Below are positions 25,404-33,129 of a stretch of 37,084 nucleotides of DNA, one piece after another. Under the pieces are notes generated by a model. That model made no database searches. It saw nothing but the letters and a program-made list of their open reading frames with translations, and was not told the DNA's origin. This DNA is from Candidatus Avimonas caecicola (lineage in GTDB: Bacteria; Bacillota; Clostridia; Oscillospirales; Acutalibacteraceae). The translations under genes and the position numbers were made by a program. Location: positions 1-37,084 of the forward strand of contig CAJFTG010000028.1 of the NCBI GenBank assembly GCA_904419875.1, given 5' to 3'. How positions within the stretch are numbered: position 1 is the first letter of the stretch; the number at the start of each line of letters is the position of its first letter.

Positions 25404-26132
25404 ATGAAGAATGTTCTGGGGCGCATCCATTCGGTGGAGAGCTTCGGCGCGCTGGACGGGCCGGGCATCCGGTACGTGCTGTTTCTGCAGGGCTGCCCGC
25501 TGCGCTGCGTGTTCTGCCACAATCCGGATTCCTGGCACCGCGGGGGCGGGCAGAGGATCGGCTCGGTGGATGTGGTGAACGATATCCTGCGGTACCGTCA
25601 TTTCATTCGCAGCGGCGGGGTGACCCTTTCGGGCGGCGAGCCGCTGATGCAGCCGGAATTTGCGGCGTCGCTGATCGAAGGCTGTCACGAGCACGGCCTG
25701 CATGTCGCGGTGGATACCTCGGGCGGGGTGGCGTTCCTGGCCTGCCGGGAGGCGGTGGAGGAGGCCGACCTGCTGCTTCTGGACATCAAGGCGGCGGAGG
25801 ACGCCCTTTTCCGTAAAATCACGGGAAGAGGGATGGACAACACCCTGGAGATCCTGGCCGCCCGGGAGCGGCTGGGCCGGCCGGTTTGGATCCGGCATGT
25901 GCTGGTGCCGGGGCTGACGCTGGACGACGGCCAGCTGCACCGGCTGGGGAGGCTGCTGCGGGATTACCAATGTATCCATCGGGTGGAGCTTCTCCCCTTC
26001 CACAAGATGGGGGAGTACAAATGGGAAGCGCTCGGCGAACCGTACACCCTGTCCGCCGTACAGCCTCCGGAAGCCGCGGAGGTGGAGCGCGCCCGCGCGC
26101 TGCTGCGCGGCTATGGGCTGGACGTGCACTGA
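25404..26132 (+). CDS. pflA: Pyruvate formate-lyase activating enzyme
   Basis: This radical SAM enzyme abstracts a hydrogen from Gly713 of PflB to switch it on under anaerobic conditions. The 242-residue protein has the [4Fe-4S]/SAM motif C31-x3-C35-x2-C38 (QGCPLRCVFCHNPD), the SAM-binding TLSGGEPLMQPEF, and the typical start RIHSVESFGALDGPGIRYVL. The C-terminal LLPFHKMGEYKWEALG is also diagnostic. ATG 25404 is preceded by AAAGGCGG; the reading frame extends a few codons upstream into the leader without a better start. It has its own promoter and leads into the GNAT gene after 47 bases, so these two are probably co-transcribed. Confidence 0.97.
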   Translation: MKNVLGRIHSVESFGALDGPGIRYVLFLQGCPLRCVFCHNPDSWHRGGGQRIGSVDVVNDILRYRHFIRSGGVTLSGGEPLMQPEFAASLIEGCHEHGLHVAVDTSGGVAFLACREAVEEADLLLLDIKAAEDALFRKITGRGMDNTLEILAARERLGRPVWIRHVLVPGLTLDDGQLHRLGRLLRDYQCIHRVELLPFHKMGEYKWEALGEPYTLSAVQPPEAAEVERARALLRGYGLDVH

Positions 26133-26179
26133 TGCGGGGCCGCCGCGGCGAACCGGCGGCAGAAAGAAGGGATCAACGC

Positions 26180-26689
26180 ATGGATTTACTCCTTCGTCCC
26201 TACCGGGAGGAGGATCTCCCGGCGATCACCGCCCTGTGGAACCAGGTGGTGGAACAGGGGGACAGCTTTCCGGGGGACCGTCCGCTTTCCCCCGGCGAGG
26301 CGGCGGATATGTTCGCCGCCCAGACCGATACCATTGTCGCGTGCGGGGACGGCGAGGTGGTCGGACTGTACATCCTGCACCCCAACAACATCGGGCGGTG
26401 CAGCCAGATCGCCAACGCCTCCTATGCCGTGCGCAGGGACCGCCGCGGCGGAGGAATCGGCCGGCGGCTGGTGTGCGATTCGCTGCGGCGGGCGAAGGCC
26501 CGCGGCTTTGCGGGGATGCAGTACAACGCCGTGGTCAAAAGCAACACCGCCGCCATCGCCCTGTACTTAAAGCTCGGCTTCACGGTCCTTGGCACGGTGA
26601 AGAACGGTTACCGCCTGGCGGACGGGCGCCTTACCGATACGCTGATATTTTATTACGGTCTGGCGGACGGCGAGCTGCCGCCGCCGTAG
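26180..26689 (+). CDS. GNAT family N-acetyltransferase
   Basis: This 169-residue acetyl-CoA-dependent acyltransferase has an unknown acceptor. The GNAT fold is visible: an N-terminal LLLRPYREEDLPAITALWNQ, the central strand TIVACGDGEVVGLYIL, and the acetyl-CoA loop YAVRRDRRGGGIGRRLVCDS with the R/Q-x-x-G-x-G/A pattern. The C-terminal NAVVKSNTAAIALYLKLGF is the usual motif B, where SNTAAIALY contacts CoA. The ATG at 26180 follows AAAGAAGGGA. The 47-base gap from pflA with no promoter or terminator suggests a shared transcript ending at 26728-26769. Nothing shows a functional tie to PflA. Confidence 0.9.
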   Translation: MDLLLRPYREEDLPAITALWNQVVEQGDSFPGDRPLSPGEAADMFAAQTDTIVACGDGEVVGLYILHPNNIGRCSQIANASYAVRRDRRGGGIGRRLVCDSLRRAKARGFAGMQYNAVVKSNTAAIALYLKLGFTVLGTVKNGYRLADGRLTDTLIFYYGLADGELPPP

Positions 26690-26727
26690 GATACGAACAT
26701 TCCCGGGACGGCGCGGCCGCCCCGTCA

Positions 26728-26769
26728 GTCATGCCGGCCGGGCAGCAAGCCCGGCCGGCATGACTTTTT
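26728..26769 (+). terminator. Strong terminator after the GNAT gene
   Basis: A perfect 16-bp stem (26728-26743 with 26749-26764), loop AGCAA, then five T. It lies between two convergent genes and lacks a T run on the minus strand. Confidence 0.95.
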
Positions 26770-26801
26770 CCCCTCCCCGCCCGCAAAGGGGCGGAAGGCT
26801 G

Positions 26802-27788
26802 TTACAGCTTGCGCGCACAAACGATCACGGTGCTGTTGATGTAGGCGGCGCAGCCTCTCGCGTCGAGGCGGCCGCTTCCGGCGGGGGGCGTCTCCCCCGC
26901 CGGGACGCTGGACTGCTCCAGCAGCTTTTCCACCTTCATCCCGTGCCTGGCCAGGCAGTTGATATAGGAGGACAGCTTCCAGTTCCTCAGGTACAGCGGC
27001 TGGCCGGCTTTCTGCAGGGGGATATCGGGTTCCGATACATAGCAGCGGTTCAGAACCAGCCTCCCGTTTTCGTTGGAAAGGCAGGGAAGCAGCGGATTGT
27101 CCCATGAAAAAATAAAAAACCCGTTGGTTTTCAGGTAACGGGATACCAGGCCGATCGTTTTGGGCAGGTCCATGGTCCATCCGATGCCGTAGATCGAATA
27201 AACGCAGTCGAAATAATGGAAGGGAAGGCCGGGGTTCACCTCCATCGGGGAGACGAAAAGCTGCGCCTGCACCTGGTTTTCCCGCAGCAGCAACCGCGCC
27301 TTTTCGATCTGACGCGCGGAGATATCCAGCCCCCAAAGCTCCCTCGCTCCCTGCCGGGCGTTGTAGAGAAGGGAGCGGCCGTCGCCGCAGGCGATTTCCA
27401 GCACCGCCTTGTTGCGCAGGTCCCCGAACAGCCGGAGGGTTTCCTCCCCGGCGGAAAAGGGGCCGTAATCCGGCAGGGCAATCCCCCGCCACTCCGAGGC
27501 GCCGATCTGATCCCACGCGGCCGAATTTCGGTTGAGAAGCTCGGATGTCTTGACAGGGAGAACATCGCTCACACTGCCGATTCCCTCTCCCCCCTGGAAG
27601 AGGGCGTCGATGGAGACGTGAAAGTAGTCCGCGATTTTGGGCAGCAGCACAATGTTGGGATACGCTTTTCCGGTTTCCCATTTGCTGATTGCCTGTACGG
27701 TAATGCCGAGCGAATCCGCCAGGGCTTCCTGGCTGATGTTGTATTTTTTGCGCAGCTTTTTGATGGACTCGCAAACGCTGATTTCCAT
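26802..27788 (-). CDS. XRE-family HTH domain fused to a SAM-dependent methyltransferase
   Basis: The 328-residue protein joins two recognisable domains. Residues 5-65 form an XRE/Cro-type helix-turn-helix (IKKLRKKYNISQEALADSLG, then TVQAISKWETGKAYPNIVLL). Residues about 88-240 form a class I methyltransferase, with the SAM-binding VLEIACGDGRSLLYNA (129-144), acidic loop GLDISARQ (153-160), and FDCVYSIYGIGW in the place of motif IV. The C-terminal 80 residues are unassigned. A DNA-binding part that places a methyltransferase, or a regulator that senses a small molecule through this domain, are both possible; the methyl acceptor is unknown. The ATG at 27788 follows GAGAGGA. The promoter at 27828-27856 and an inverted repeat at 27871-27887 suggest self-control. 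It is monocistronic. Confidence 0.88.
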   Translation of the reverse strand: MEISVCESIKKLRKKYNISQEALADSLGITVQAISKWETGKAYPNIVLLPKIADYFHVSIDALFQGGEGIGSVSDVLPVKTSELLNRNSAAWDQIGASEWRGIALPDYGPFSAGEETLRLFGDLRNKAVLEIACGDGRSLLYNARQGARELWGLDISARQIEKARLLLRENQVQAQLFVSPMEVNPGLPFHYFDCVYSIYGIGWTMDLPKTIGLVSRYLKTNGFFIFSWDNPLLPCLSNENGRLVLNRCYVSEPDIPLQKAGQPLYLRNWKLSSYINCLARHGMKVEKLLEQSSVPAGETPPAGSGRLDARGCAAYINSTVIVCARKL

Positions 27789-27827
27789 TCTTGCTTCCTC
27801 TCAAATGCTCAAACTTCCCCGCATTCT

Positions 27828-27856
27828 ATTGTAAACGACTTGCGTCGGGCTTTCAA
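27828..27856 (-). promoter_or_regulatory. Promoter of the XRE-methyltransferase gene
   Basis: On the minus strand TTGAAA (27856-27851), 17-base spacer, TACAAT (27833-27828), about 40 bases before the start codon. Confidence 0.82.
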
Positions 27857-27870
27857 TAACAGGGTTTTCG

Positions 27871-27887
27871 ATTGGCTATCAACCAAT
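27871..27887. promoter_or_regulatory. Candidate operator for the XRE regulator
   Basis: ATTGG and CCAAT arms with a 7-base spacer, 15 bases upstream of the -35 box. The flanking GATTG...CAATC adds an outer, looser symmetry. Position fits a self-regulatory XRE site. Confidence 0.45.
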
Positions 27888-27959
27888 AGTAGACAATCGT
27901 TCAATTTCGTAAGCTGTAAGAGAACCAGGGAGCAAATGGAGGCAAGGAAACCGGGGCAA

Positions 27960-28190
27960 TGGGACGTCAAGGGGCCGCGAAAAAGGGGAAAGCAGGAGGG
28001 AGGAGAGGGGGGCAAAGGGGGGAAGGAGGGAAGGTAAGAAGGGGAAAAGGGAGAAAGGGAGAAAGGAGAGGAAAGGAGGCCCCGGAAGGAAAGGGAGGCG
28101 TTTCCCTGCCGCGGCCGGCTGCGGCGGGAGGGGCGGGCAGAGAGGGAGAGGAGGAAGAAAGGGAGAGGGGGAAGGAAACAGAGAGAAAGT
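27960..28190 (+). repeat. Purine-rich short-period array
   Basis: A long G/A-rich stretch on the + strand with GGGAGAAA (8-base) units around 28045-28070 and GGGAGAGGAGGAAG-like units around 28140-28190, interrupted by about 50 G+C-rich bases. It begins with GGGACGTCAAGGGG (27961-27974), close to GGGGACGTAAGGGG before rpoB. Confidence 0.85.
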
Positions 28191-28244
28191 CCGGCGGCCA
28201 ATGGAAAACGGGGCGCCGCTTCGGAATTTTCAAGGAGTGGGCCC

Positions 28245-28273
28245 TGGCTTTTTGGGCGGAAATGTGCTATAAT
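28245..28273 (+). promoter_or_regulatory. Extended -10 promoter of the CarD-family gene
   Basis: A perfect TATAAT (28268-28273) is preceded by TGC, giving an extended -10 TGn element. The -35 position holds only TGGCTT (28245-28250), 17 bases upstream. Confidence 0.72.
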
Positions 28274-28286
28274 AAGAAAGAACGCA

Positions 28287-28340
28287 ACGCGCGGTTTGCC
28301 TGGCAGAACGTAAGTCCGGTTGACGCAAACCCGCGTTTTT
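28287..28340 (+). terminator. Leader terminator upstream of the CarD-family gene
   Basis: ACGCG-C-GGTTTGC (28287-28299) pairs with GCAAACCCGCGT (28325-28336) with one bulged C. A 25-base loop lies between and a T run follows (28336-28340). It starts about 10 bases after the expected transcription start. So it makes either a 60-base small RNA or an attenuator. A second perfect hairpin, CCGGATTAAG-CGG-CTTAATCCGG (28346-28368), follows directly. Confidence 0.75.
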
Positions 28341-28345
28341 CTTAT

Positions 28346-28368
28346 CCGGATTAAGCGGCTTAATCCGG
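28346..28368 (+). promoter_or_regulatory. Second perfect hairpin in the CarD-family leader
   Basis: CCGGATTAAG (28346-28355) and CTTAATCCGG (28359-28368) form a 10-bp perfect stem with a CGG loop, followed by a further TTATCCGG. The repeated CTTATCCGG at 28341 and 28369 could allow alternative pairings. Confidence 0.65.
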
Positions 28369-28447
28369 CTTATCCGGCGGCGGACACGGCGGGGAAGGCG
28401 GCTTCCCCGCCGGCATCCCGCGGCGAAAACGGGAAAGGGGTTGCGGT

Positions 28448-28999
28448 ATGGAGCACAAACGGTATGCGGCGGGAGACACGGTCATGTATGCTGCCCAGGG
28501 GGTATGCCGGGTTCAGGGGGTCGAGGAAAAAACCTTCGCCGGGTCCCGCGCGGAGTATTATATCCTTCAGCCGGTGTATGCGCCGCAATCCACCGTGTAC
28601 GTGCCGGTGGATAACGCCGCGCTGACGGACAAAATGCGGCGGCTTCTGTCGGCCGAAGAGGTCTTACGCCTGATCCGGTCGATGCCGGAGGAATCCTCCG
28701 CGTGGGTCGAGGACGACGGCGCCCGGAAGGAAGCCTATCGGGAAATCCTGGCGCACGGCGACCATCGGGAGCTGATCCGGGCGGTGAAGGCGGTCTACCG
28801 GCGCCGGCAGGAACTGCAGGAAAAAGGGCGAAAGCTGCATGCGGCCGATGAGCGGTTTTTCAAGGAAGCGGAAAAGATGCTGTACGACGAGTTTGCGCTG
28901 GTGCTGAACCTCCGGCCCGAGGAGGTGCTTCCCTTTATACTGGACCAGATCCGGCAGGAGGACCGGAGGAAAGCGGAAGAGGGGAGCGGGACGCGGTAA
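28448..28999 (+). CDS. CarD/CdnL-family transcription regulator
   Basis: The 183-residue protein has an N-terminal CarD_CdnL_TRCF Tudor-like domain (about 5-65: YAAGDTVMYAAQGVCRVQGV, then YYILQPVYAPQSTVYVPVDN), which in other bacteria binds the RNA polymerase beta subunit and steadies open promoter complexes. The helical C-terminal part (about 75-170) is typical of CarD/CdnL and in those proteins contacts DNA near the -10 box. ATG 28448 follows GAAAGGGG. Its leader carries a terminator, so its level is probably set by premature termination or processing. It ends at a 15-bp bidirectional terminator. It is monocistronic and next to no obvious partner. Confidence 0.9.
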   Translation: MEHKRYAAGDTVMYAAQGVCRVQGVEEKTFAGSRAEYYILQPVYAPQSTVYVPVDNAALTDKMRRLLSAEEVLRLIRSMPEESSAWVEDDGARKEAYREILAHGDHRELIRAVKAVYRRRQELQEKGRKLHAADERFFKEAEKMLYDEFALVLNLRPEEVLPFILDQIRQEDRRKAEEGSGTR

Positions 29000-29183
29000 A
29001 GGTGCGGCAGGCACGCGGTAAATACAGGGCGTGGAGGACCCGCCTCCCGCGGCAGGGACGGGCGGGCATCCTCCGCCGGCCGGGGGGAAGCGGCGGAAGG
29101 CGGCGAACCGAAATGCCGCAGGAGCCCGCCGGAAGCGGCCGCCCGATACGCCAAAAAGCCCCAAAGGCCGCCCAAAAAGCATT

Positions 29184-29236
29184 AAAAAACCGCCGCAAAG
29201 CTGGCGCTGTCAAACCAGCTTTGCGGCGGCTTTTTT
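29184..29236. terminator. Bidirectional terminator downstream of the CarD-family gene
   Basis: A perfect 15-bp stem (29190-29204 with 29215-29229) with a 10-base loop has six T on the + side (29231-29236) and six A on the other (29184-29189). It can end transcripts from both directions. Confidence 0.93.
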
Positions 29237-29574
29237 GAGTGAAGGGGCCTCCCCGGCGCAAGGCAAACCCGGGGCCTGGGCATTGGCTGTCCGCGCAGTG
29301 AGCGGGGGGAGAGGGGGGAGAGGGGGAGAGGGAGAGAAGGGGGAGGGGGACGCATGAAAGGCGTCCCGGAAGAACGCGGCGGAAGATACAGGCGAAGAAC
29401 GGCAGGGCCGGGATGCGGACACACACCGGCGCCGCTTGGGACTGCCTGCCGGCCGTGTCCTCCGCGGGGCTTGTCCGGGTGACCGGCCGGCCCATTGTAC
29501 TCCCGGGCCGGCGCGGAGCCCCGCGGCTCCGGCGCTTTCGGCCGCGGATGGTCGGGGAGCGGGCGGCGCTCCTT
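29237..29574. other. Gap between CarD-family gene terminator and glcK
   Basis: No gene is seen. The gap holds a purine-only array (29292-29352) and further G+C-rich sequence. No T-tailed terminator for glcK was found in it, so glcK transcripts may run to the bidirectional terminator. Confidence 0.6.
29292..29352 (+). repeat. Purine-only array (GGGGGAGAG units)
   Basis: About 60 bases with no pyrimidine except at the ends, built of GGGGGGAGA / GGGGGAGAG units of about 9 bases. It ends in GGGGGACGCATG, again with the GGGGACG core. Confidence 0.88.
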
Positions 29575-30540
29575 TCAGGCTTTGCTCACCCCAAGCAGGG
29601 CGGCGCCGATCACACCCGCGTCGTTCCCCAGCTCGGCAATCGCGATCCGGGTGCGCTGTGTCCCGAACCGGGCATAGTCCTCCCGGTCCACGATTTCGCG
29701 CAGCGGGAGGAGAAGGGCGTCCCCCTCCTTGCTGATGCCCCCTGCCAGGGAAACCAGATCCGGTTGGAAGATGTTGATGATGTTGGTCAGCCCGGCGGCC
29801 AGCGCTTCCACATATTCGCGCACCACCCGCGCGGCCGTGCCGTCGCCTGCGCGCATCCCGTCAAAGGCGGTGCGGCCGTTGACGCCGGACAGCCCGCCCT
29901 CCGCCGTCTGCCAGAGCGCCGAATCCGGGTCGGCGCGCATGGCTTCCCGGGTGGACTGGATAAGGCCGGTGGCGGAGGCGTATGCCTCCCAGCAGCCCTT
30001 GCGCCCGCAGGTGCAGGGCCTGCCGCCCGCCTGGATGACCATATGCCCCAGCTCGCCCCCGGCGTGGTTGCTGCCGCTGTAAATCCGCCCTCCGAGGATT
30101 ACCCCGCCGCCGACCCCCGTGCCCAGGGTGATGGCGACAAAATTGCGGATATCGGCCTGCGCGGCCGCCCCGGCCAGATATTCGCCGTAGGCGGCGGCGT
30201 TGGCGTCGTTTTCCACCCGGATCGGCCGGCCGAGACGGTCGCCGAGGTGTTTTCCCATCGGGACATTGTGAAAGTCCAGGTTGTTCGCATACTGGATGTC
30301 GCCGCTGTCCGGGTTGACGCTGCCGGGGCAGCCGACGCCGACGTATTCCACATCCTGCAGGCGGATCCCCGCCTTCTGCGCGGCCTCCTGCGCGGCGGCG
30401 GCCATGTCGTCCATAATGGCTTCCGCCGGGCGGGGACACGCGGTCTTTCTCGCCGCTTCGGCCATGATGCGGTACTCCTCGTCCAATACGGCGGCGGCGA
30501 TGTTGGTGCCGCCCAGATCGATTCCCAGATAATAAGGCAT
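29575..30540 (-). CDS. glcK: ROK-family glucokinase
   Basis: The 321-residue cytoplasmic kinase phosphorylates glucose to glucose-6-phosphate with ATP. The N-terminal phosphate-binding LGIDLGGTNIAAAVLD, the ROK signature around GTGVGGGVILGGRIYSG, and the ROK zinc site CTCGRKGCWEAYASATGL are present, with GGELGHM giving the His ligand. NNLDFHNVPMG and VENDANAAAYGE carry sugar-binding and catalytic Asp residues. There is no helix-turn-helix, so it is a kinase and not a repressor of the NagC type. The start ATG at 30540 follows GGGAGGG; a longer frame to 30570 has no better site. It follows manA after about 80 bases, so both are likely transcribed together. Confidence 0.94.
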   Translation of the reverse strand: MPYYLGIDLGGTNIAAAVLDEEYRIMAEAARKTACPRPAEAIMDDMAAAAQEAAQKAGIRLQDVEYVGVGCPGSVNPDSGDIQYANNLDFHNVPMGKHLGDRLGRPIRVENDANAAAYGEYLAGAAAQADIRNFVAITLGTGVGGGVILGGRIYSGSNHAGGELGHMVIQAGGRPCTCGRKGCWEAYASATGLIQSTREAMRADPDSALWQTAEGGLSGVNGRTAFDGMRAGDGTAARVVREYVEALAAGLTNIINIFQPDLVSLAGGISKEGDALLLPLREIVDREDYARFGTQRTRIAIAELGNDAGVIGAALLGVSKA

Positions 30541-30621
30541 GGTGGATTCCCTCCCGTTGTTTTTTCTCATTTTTCAGGACTCTTACGCTTTTTCACGTTT
30601 CTTCCCTCTTGTTGGGCTTCT

Positions 30622-31596
30622 TCACGCTTCCTCAGGGCCCGCGGCGGTCAGCAGAAAGGCGGCGTTCCCCTCCAGCCGGTAGCCGCCAAGCCCCGCCGGG
30701 AGGAAGAGGCTGTCCCCTTTGCCGAAGGGAACCGGCTCCCCCTGCCAGCGCAGCTCCCCCCGGCCGTCCAGGATAAGCAGGTGACGGAAGCTTTCCGCCC
30801 CGACCGAAAAATCCGCGCCGCCGGACAGCCGGACGTGGCGGACGGTGAAATACCGGCAGGTTTGCAGCAGGGTCTCCTCCGCCCCCTCGTGCCGCAGGGA
30901 CGGGCGGGAAACCTTCGGCGGGGCGGCGGGACGCCGGTCGACCACCTCCACCGCTTTGTCGATGTGGAGCGGGCGGGGGCGGCCGGCTGCGTCCTTGCGG
31001 CCGTAATCGTATACCCGGTAGGTGACGTTGCTGTTCTGCTGGATTTCAGCGATCAGGATCCCCTTCCCGATCGCGTGCAGGGTGGTCGCCTCAATGAAAA
31101 AGACGTCGCCCTTGTGCACGGGGACCTCGTTGACCGCTTCCATCAGGGTGTTGGACTCAATCCGCTCCCGCAGCTCCTGCCGGGTCAGGGCTTTTTTAAA
31201 CCCGTAGATCAGCGTTGCGCCGGGGTCGCAGTCCACGATATACCACATTTCGGTCTTCCCGGCGGAATGCTCCACCCGGCGGGCGTATTCGTCGTCGGGA
31301 TGGACCTGCACCGAAAGCCGGTCCTTCGCGTCGATCAGCTTGATCAGCAGGGGGAAGTCCTCCCCTTTCGAAAAGCCCGCCCCCACGAAGTCGGGGTGCT
31401 GCGCCACGACCTCGGCCAGGGCCATGCCCTGAAAGCTGCCGTTTTTCACCCGGCTGTTCCCGTCCGGATGACAGGACAGCTCCCAGCTTTCCGCCAGGGG
31501 GGTCAGGTCGGTTTGCTTGTGGTATTCGGTTTTCAGACGCTCGCCGCCCCAGAGATAGTCCTTAAAGGCGGGAGAGAGGAGCAGAGGGTACCGCAT
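30622..31596 (-). CDS. manA: Mannose-6-phosphate isomerase, class I
   Basis: This zinc enzyme interconverts mannose-6-phosphate and fructose-6-phosphate, linking mannose use and mannosylated polymers to glycolysis. The 324-residue protein starts LLLSPAFKDYLWGGERL. It has the zinc-binding LSVQVHPDDEYARR (Gln and His), EMWYIVDCDPGATLIYGF, and the second site FIEATTLHAIGKGILIAEIQ with the ligand His. YRVYDYGRKDAAGRPRPLH is the usual substrate-loop signature. It is of the short bacterial type. The start ATG at 31596 follows AGGAAAG. The gene lies 36 bases after a DUF3783-like gene and before glcK on the same strand, forming a small sugar-phosphate cluster. Confidence 0.96.
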   Translation of the reverse strand: MRYPLLLSPAFKDYLWGGERLKTEYHKQTDLTPLAESWELSCHPDGNSRVKNGSFQGMALAEVVAQHPDFVGAGFSKGEDFPLLIKLIDAKDRLSVQVHPDDEYARRVEHSAGKTEMWYIVDCDPGATLIYGFKKALTRQELRERIESNTLMEAVNEVPVHKGDVFFIEATTLHAIGKGILIAEIQQNSNVTYRVYDYGRKDAAGRPRPLHIDKAVEVVDRRPAAPPKVSRPSLRHEGAEETLLQTCRYFTVRHVRLSGGADFSVGAESFRHLLILDGRGELRWQGEPVPFGKGDSLFLPAGLGGYRLEGNAAFLLTAAGPEEA

Positions 31597-31632
31597 GGAT
31601 GCTTTCCTTCCTTTCGTGATGGGGTGAGGCCG

Positions 31633-32052
31633 TCAGCTTACGGGCGGCGGCGCGCCTTTCCCGCCCGCCAGGGCCTTGTGCTCCCGGACAAGCTCTTCCA
31701 CGAGCCGGCGGAAGCTCCAATGCTGGTTGACCGGGGTCACCACGGCTTTGATCGGCGCCGATATCCCGTTTTCCCGCAGGGCGCGCAGAAGCAGGTCCAT
31801 ACGGGTGCTGGACAGGCCGCACAGGCAAAGGACGCCGCCGCCGGGCGGGGCAAAGCCGCCCGGCGCTTCCTTTTTGGCAAAGCCGGGAAGCCCGGCAAGG
31901 TACCCCACGTCCTGGCCGGTTTCATCGGCAAGCACCCGGCGTTCCTCCATGGCAAGCCGCTGCAGAACAGCGGACAGGCGCGGCTGCGCCGCCTCGTCGA
32001 TGCCAAAGGCGAGCACCCGTTCGGGCTGTTTTTTCATCGCGTGCGCTTTCAT
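31633..32052 (-). CDS. DUF3783-like small protein
   Basis: The 139-residue protein of unknown function resembles the Clostridia DUF3783 family. The likely domain covers about residues 60-130. It contains VLCLCGLSSTRMDLLLRALR, the family-like IKAVVTPVNQHWSFRRLVEE and a terminal LVREHKAL. An N-terminal part (VLAFGIDEAAQPRLSAVLQR) precedes it. The start at 32052 has GGAGG only four bases upstream; a second ATG at 32037 lies too far away. It is the first gene of the run with manA and glcK. A weak promoter may lie at 32122-32150. There is no signal peptide or membrane segment. Confidence 0.78.
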   Translation of the reverse strand: MKAHAMKKQPERVLAFGIDEAAQPRLSAVLQRLAMEERRVLADETGQDVGYLAGLPGFAKKEAPGGFAPPGGGVLCLCGLSSTRMDLLLRALRENGISAPIKAVVTPVNQHWSFRRLVEELVREHKALAGGKGAPPPVS

Positions 32053-32121
32053 ACCGCCGCCTCCGTACACAGATTGGCCGCCGGCCCGCGGACGATGGAC
32101 AGCGGCCGGCTTCTGCTGTCT

Positions 32122-32150
32122 ATTTAACCACAAAAACGCCGCCTTGGCAA
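32122..32150 (-). promoter_or_regulatory. Possible promoter of the DUF3783-manA-glcK run
   Basis: On the minus strand TTGCCA (32150-32145), 17-base spacer, TTAAAT (32127-32122). The -35 box lies inside the palindromic terminator, which makes the call uncertain. Confidence 0.4.
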
Positions 32151-32162
32151 GGCGGCGTTTTT
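32132..32162. terminator. Palindromic bidirectional terminator
   Basis: AAAAACGCCGCCTTG and its complement form a near loop-less perfect palindrome with T runs on both strands. It separates the DUF3783 gene from the gap to its right and can end leftward transcripts from the CDCPAC gene. Confidence 0.88.
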
Positions 32163-32769
32163 GCGCGGAGGCGCTTGGGGGCCGGCGTTCGGCCGCCCTT
32201 GCGGAAAAGGCGCCGTTTTCTGTGCAAGGGGAAGGGGGGGCCGGGGCGCCCGCCAACGCAGCCGCGCCGGCGCCGGAAACGGCGGCTCCAAACGGCGACG
32301 TCCGTGCATGGGCCGGCGGCCGGAGCAGCCCCTGCCGTCTGCCGGATTGCCGCCGCGGCCGGCTCCTTTTCCCTCCGGCCGGGTGCGCCGGGGCGGAGAA
32401 CGCCCCGGCTTCCGTGTCCGTGAGGGCCGAGCCTGCGGCGTCGTCCAGAGGAGGGCCCCGCCGCCTGCGGCGGGGGAAACGCCCATGCCGCAAAGCGAGG
32501 CCGGGCCGCCGGCAAAGGGCGCCGTTGCTCCGTCCCTCGTTCCGTGCGGGATATTAATTCGAAAACAAGCCGTTTCGGCGGCCGCCGGCGTTTGCCTCCA
32601 GGTGCGGGCTCCCACCGTCCCCGCCTGACGCCCGGCGCGTTCCCGCGAGAAAGCGCCGGTTCGGTTGGGAGCGGCAGGCCGGTCCCGGGTTTTGACGCAG
32701 CGGAGCCGCCGGCCCGCCCGGATGCAGGATACCGTCCCGCGCACAGGCTTTTCCGCGGCCGGGCCGCGG
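32163..32769. other. G+C-rich gap without a visible gene
   Basis: About 600 bases. Open frames on both strands translate into Arg/Ala/Pro/Gly-rich sequence without ribosome-binding sites. No RNA gene, repeat array or promoter was recognised. An AATT-containing A/T patch at about 32550-32570 is the only relief in composition. Confidence 0.55.
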
Positions 32770-33129
32770 TTATGACAGGATTTCCTGTTTGCGTTCCAGG
32801 ATCGCTTCCGCGATGGCGCAGGCCGGGCAGTCGCAGTACCGTGCCCCGGCCTTCTTGATCTCCCGGGCGTGCGCGGCGATGCCGGCCGCGGTATCCGCCC
32901 CGAAATAAGCCGCGCCCTTTTCGGATTCGGCAAAGCCGATCAAATTGTCGATCGGCATAATGTCCGCTTCCAGCTCGTCCAGGTATTGCCGGGTCGCGGC
33001 GCTTTCCGCATCGGTCCCCACGGCGGCCAGCCACTGCCGGGCCGCTTCCCCGGCTTCCTTGCTGCAGGTCGGCGCACCGATCAGCGCCTTCGTTTTTTCG
33101 ACAAGATCGTCCAACACATTTTTCTCCAT
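32770..33129 (-). CDS. Small CDCPAC-motif protein (often auto-named molecular chaperone Hsp90)
   Basis: The 119-residue protein belongs to a small family very common in anaerobic Clostridia and usually, without good reason, named Hsp90 in databases. It has no Hsp90 ATPase or client domain. Features are an early APTCSKEAGEAARQWL, the conserved core DELEADIMPIDNLIGFAESE, then KKAGARYCDCPACAIAEAIL. The latter holds three cysteines (C-x-C-x-x-C) that could bind a metal or form a redox site. The fold is predicted mostly helical. The start at 33129 is chosen for family length; a clear AGGAGG is missing (only GGTGAATGGGG). It has its own extended -10 promoter. Its function is unknown. Confidence 0.85.
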   Translation of the reverse strand: MEKNVLDDLVEKTKALIGAPTCSKEAGEAARQWLAAVGTDAESAATRQYLDELEADIMPIDNLIGFAESEKGAAYFGADTAAGIAAHAREIKKAGARYCDCPACAIAEAILERKQEILS

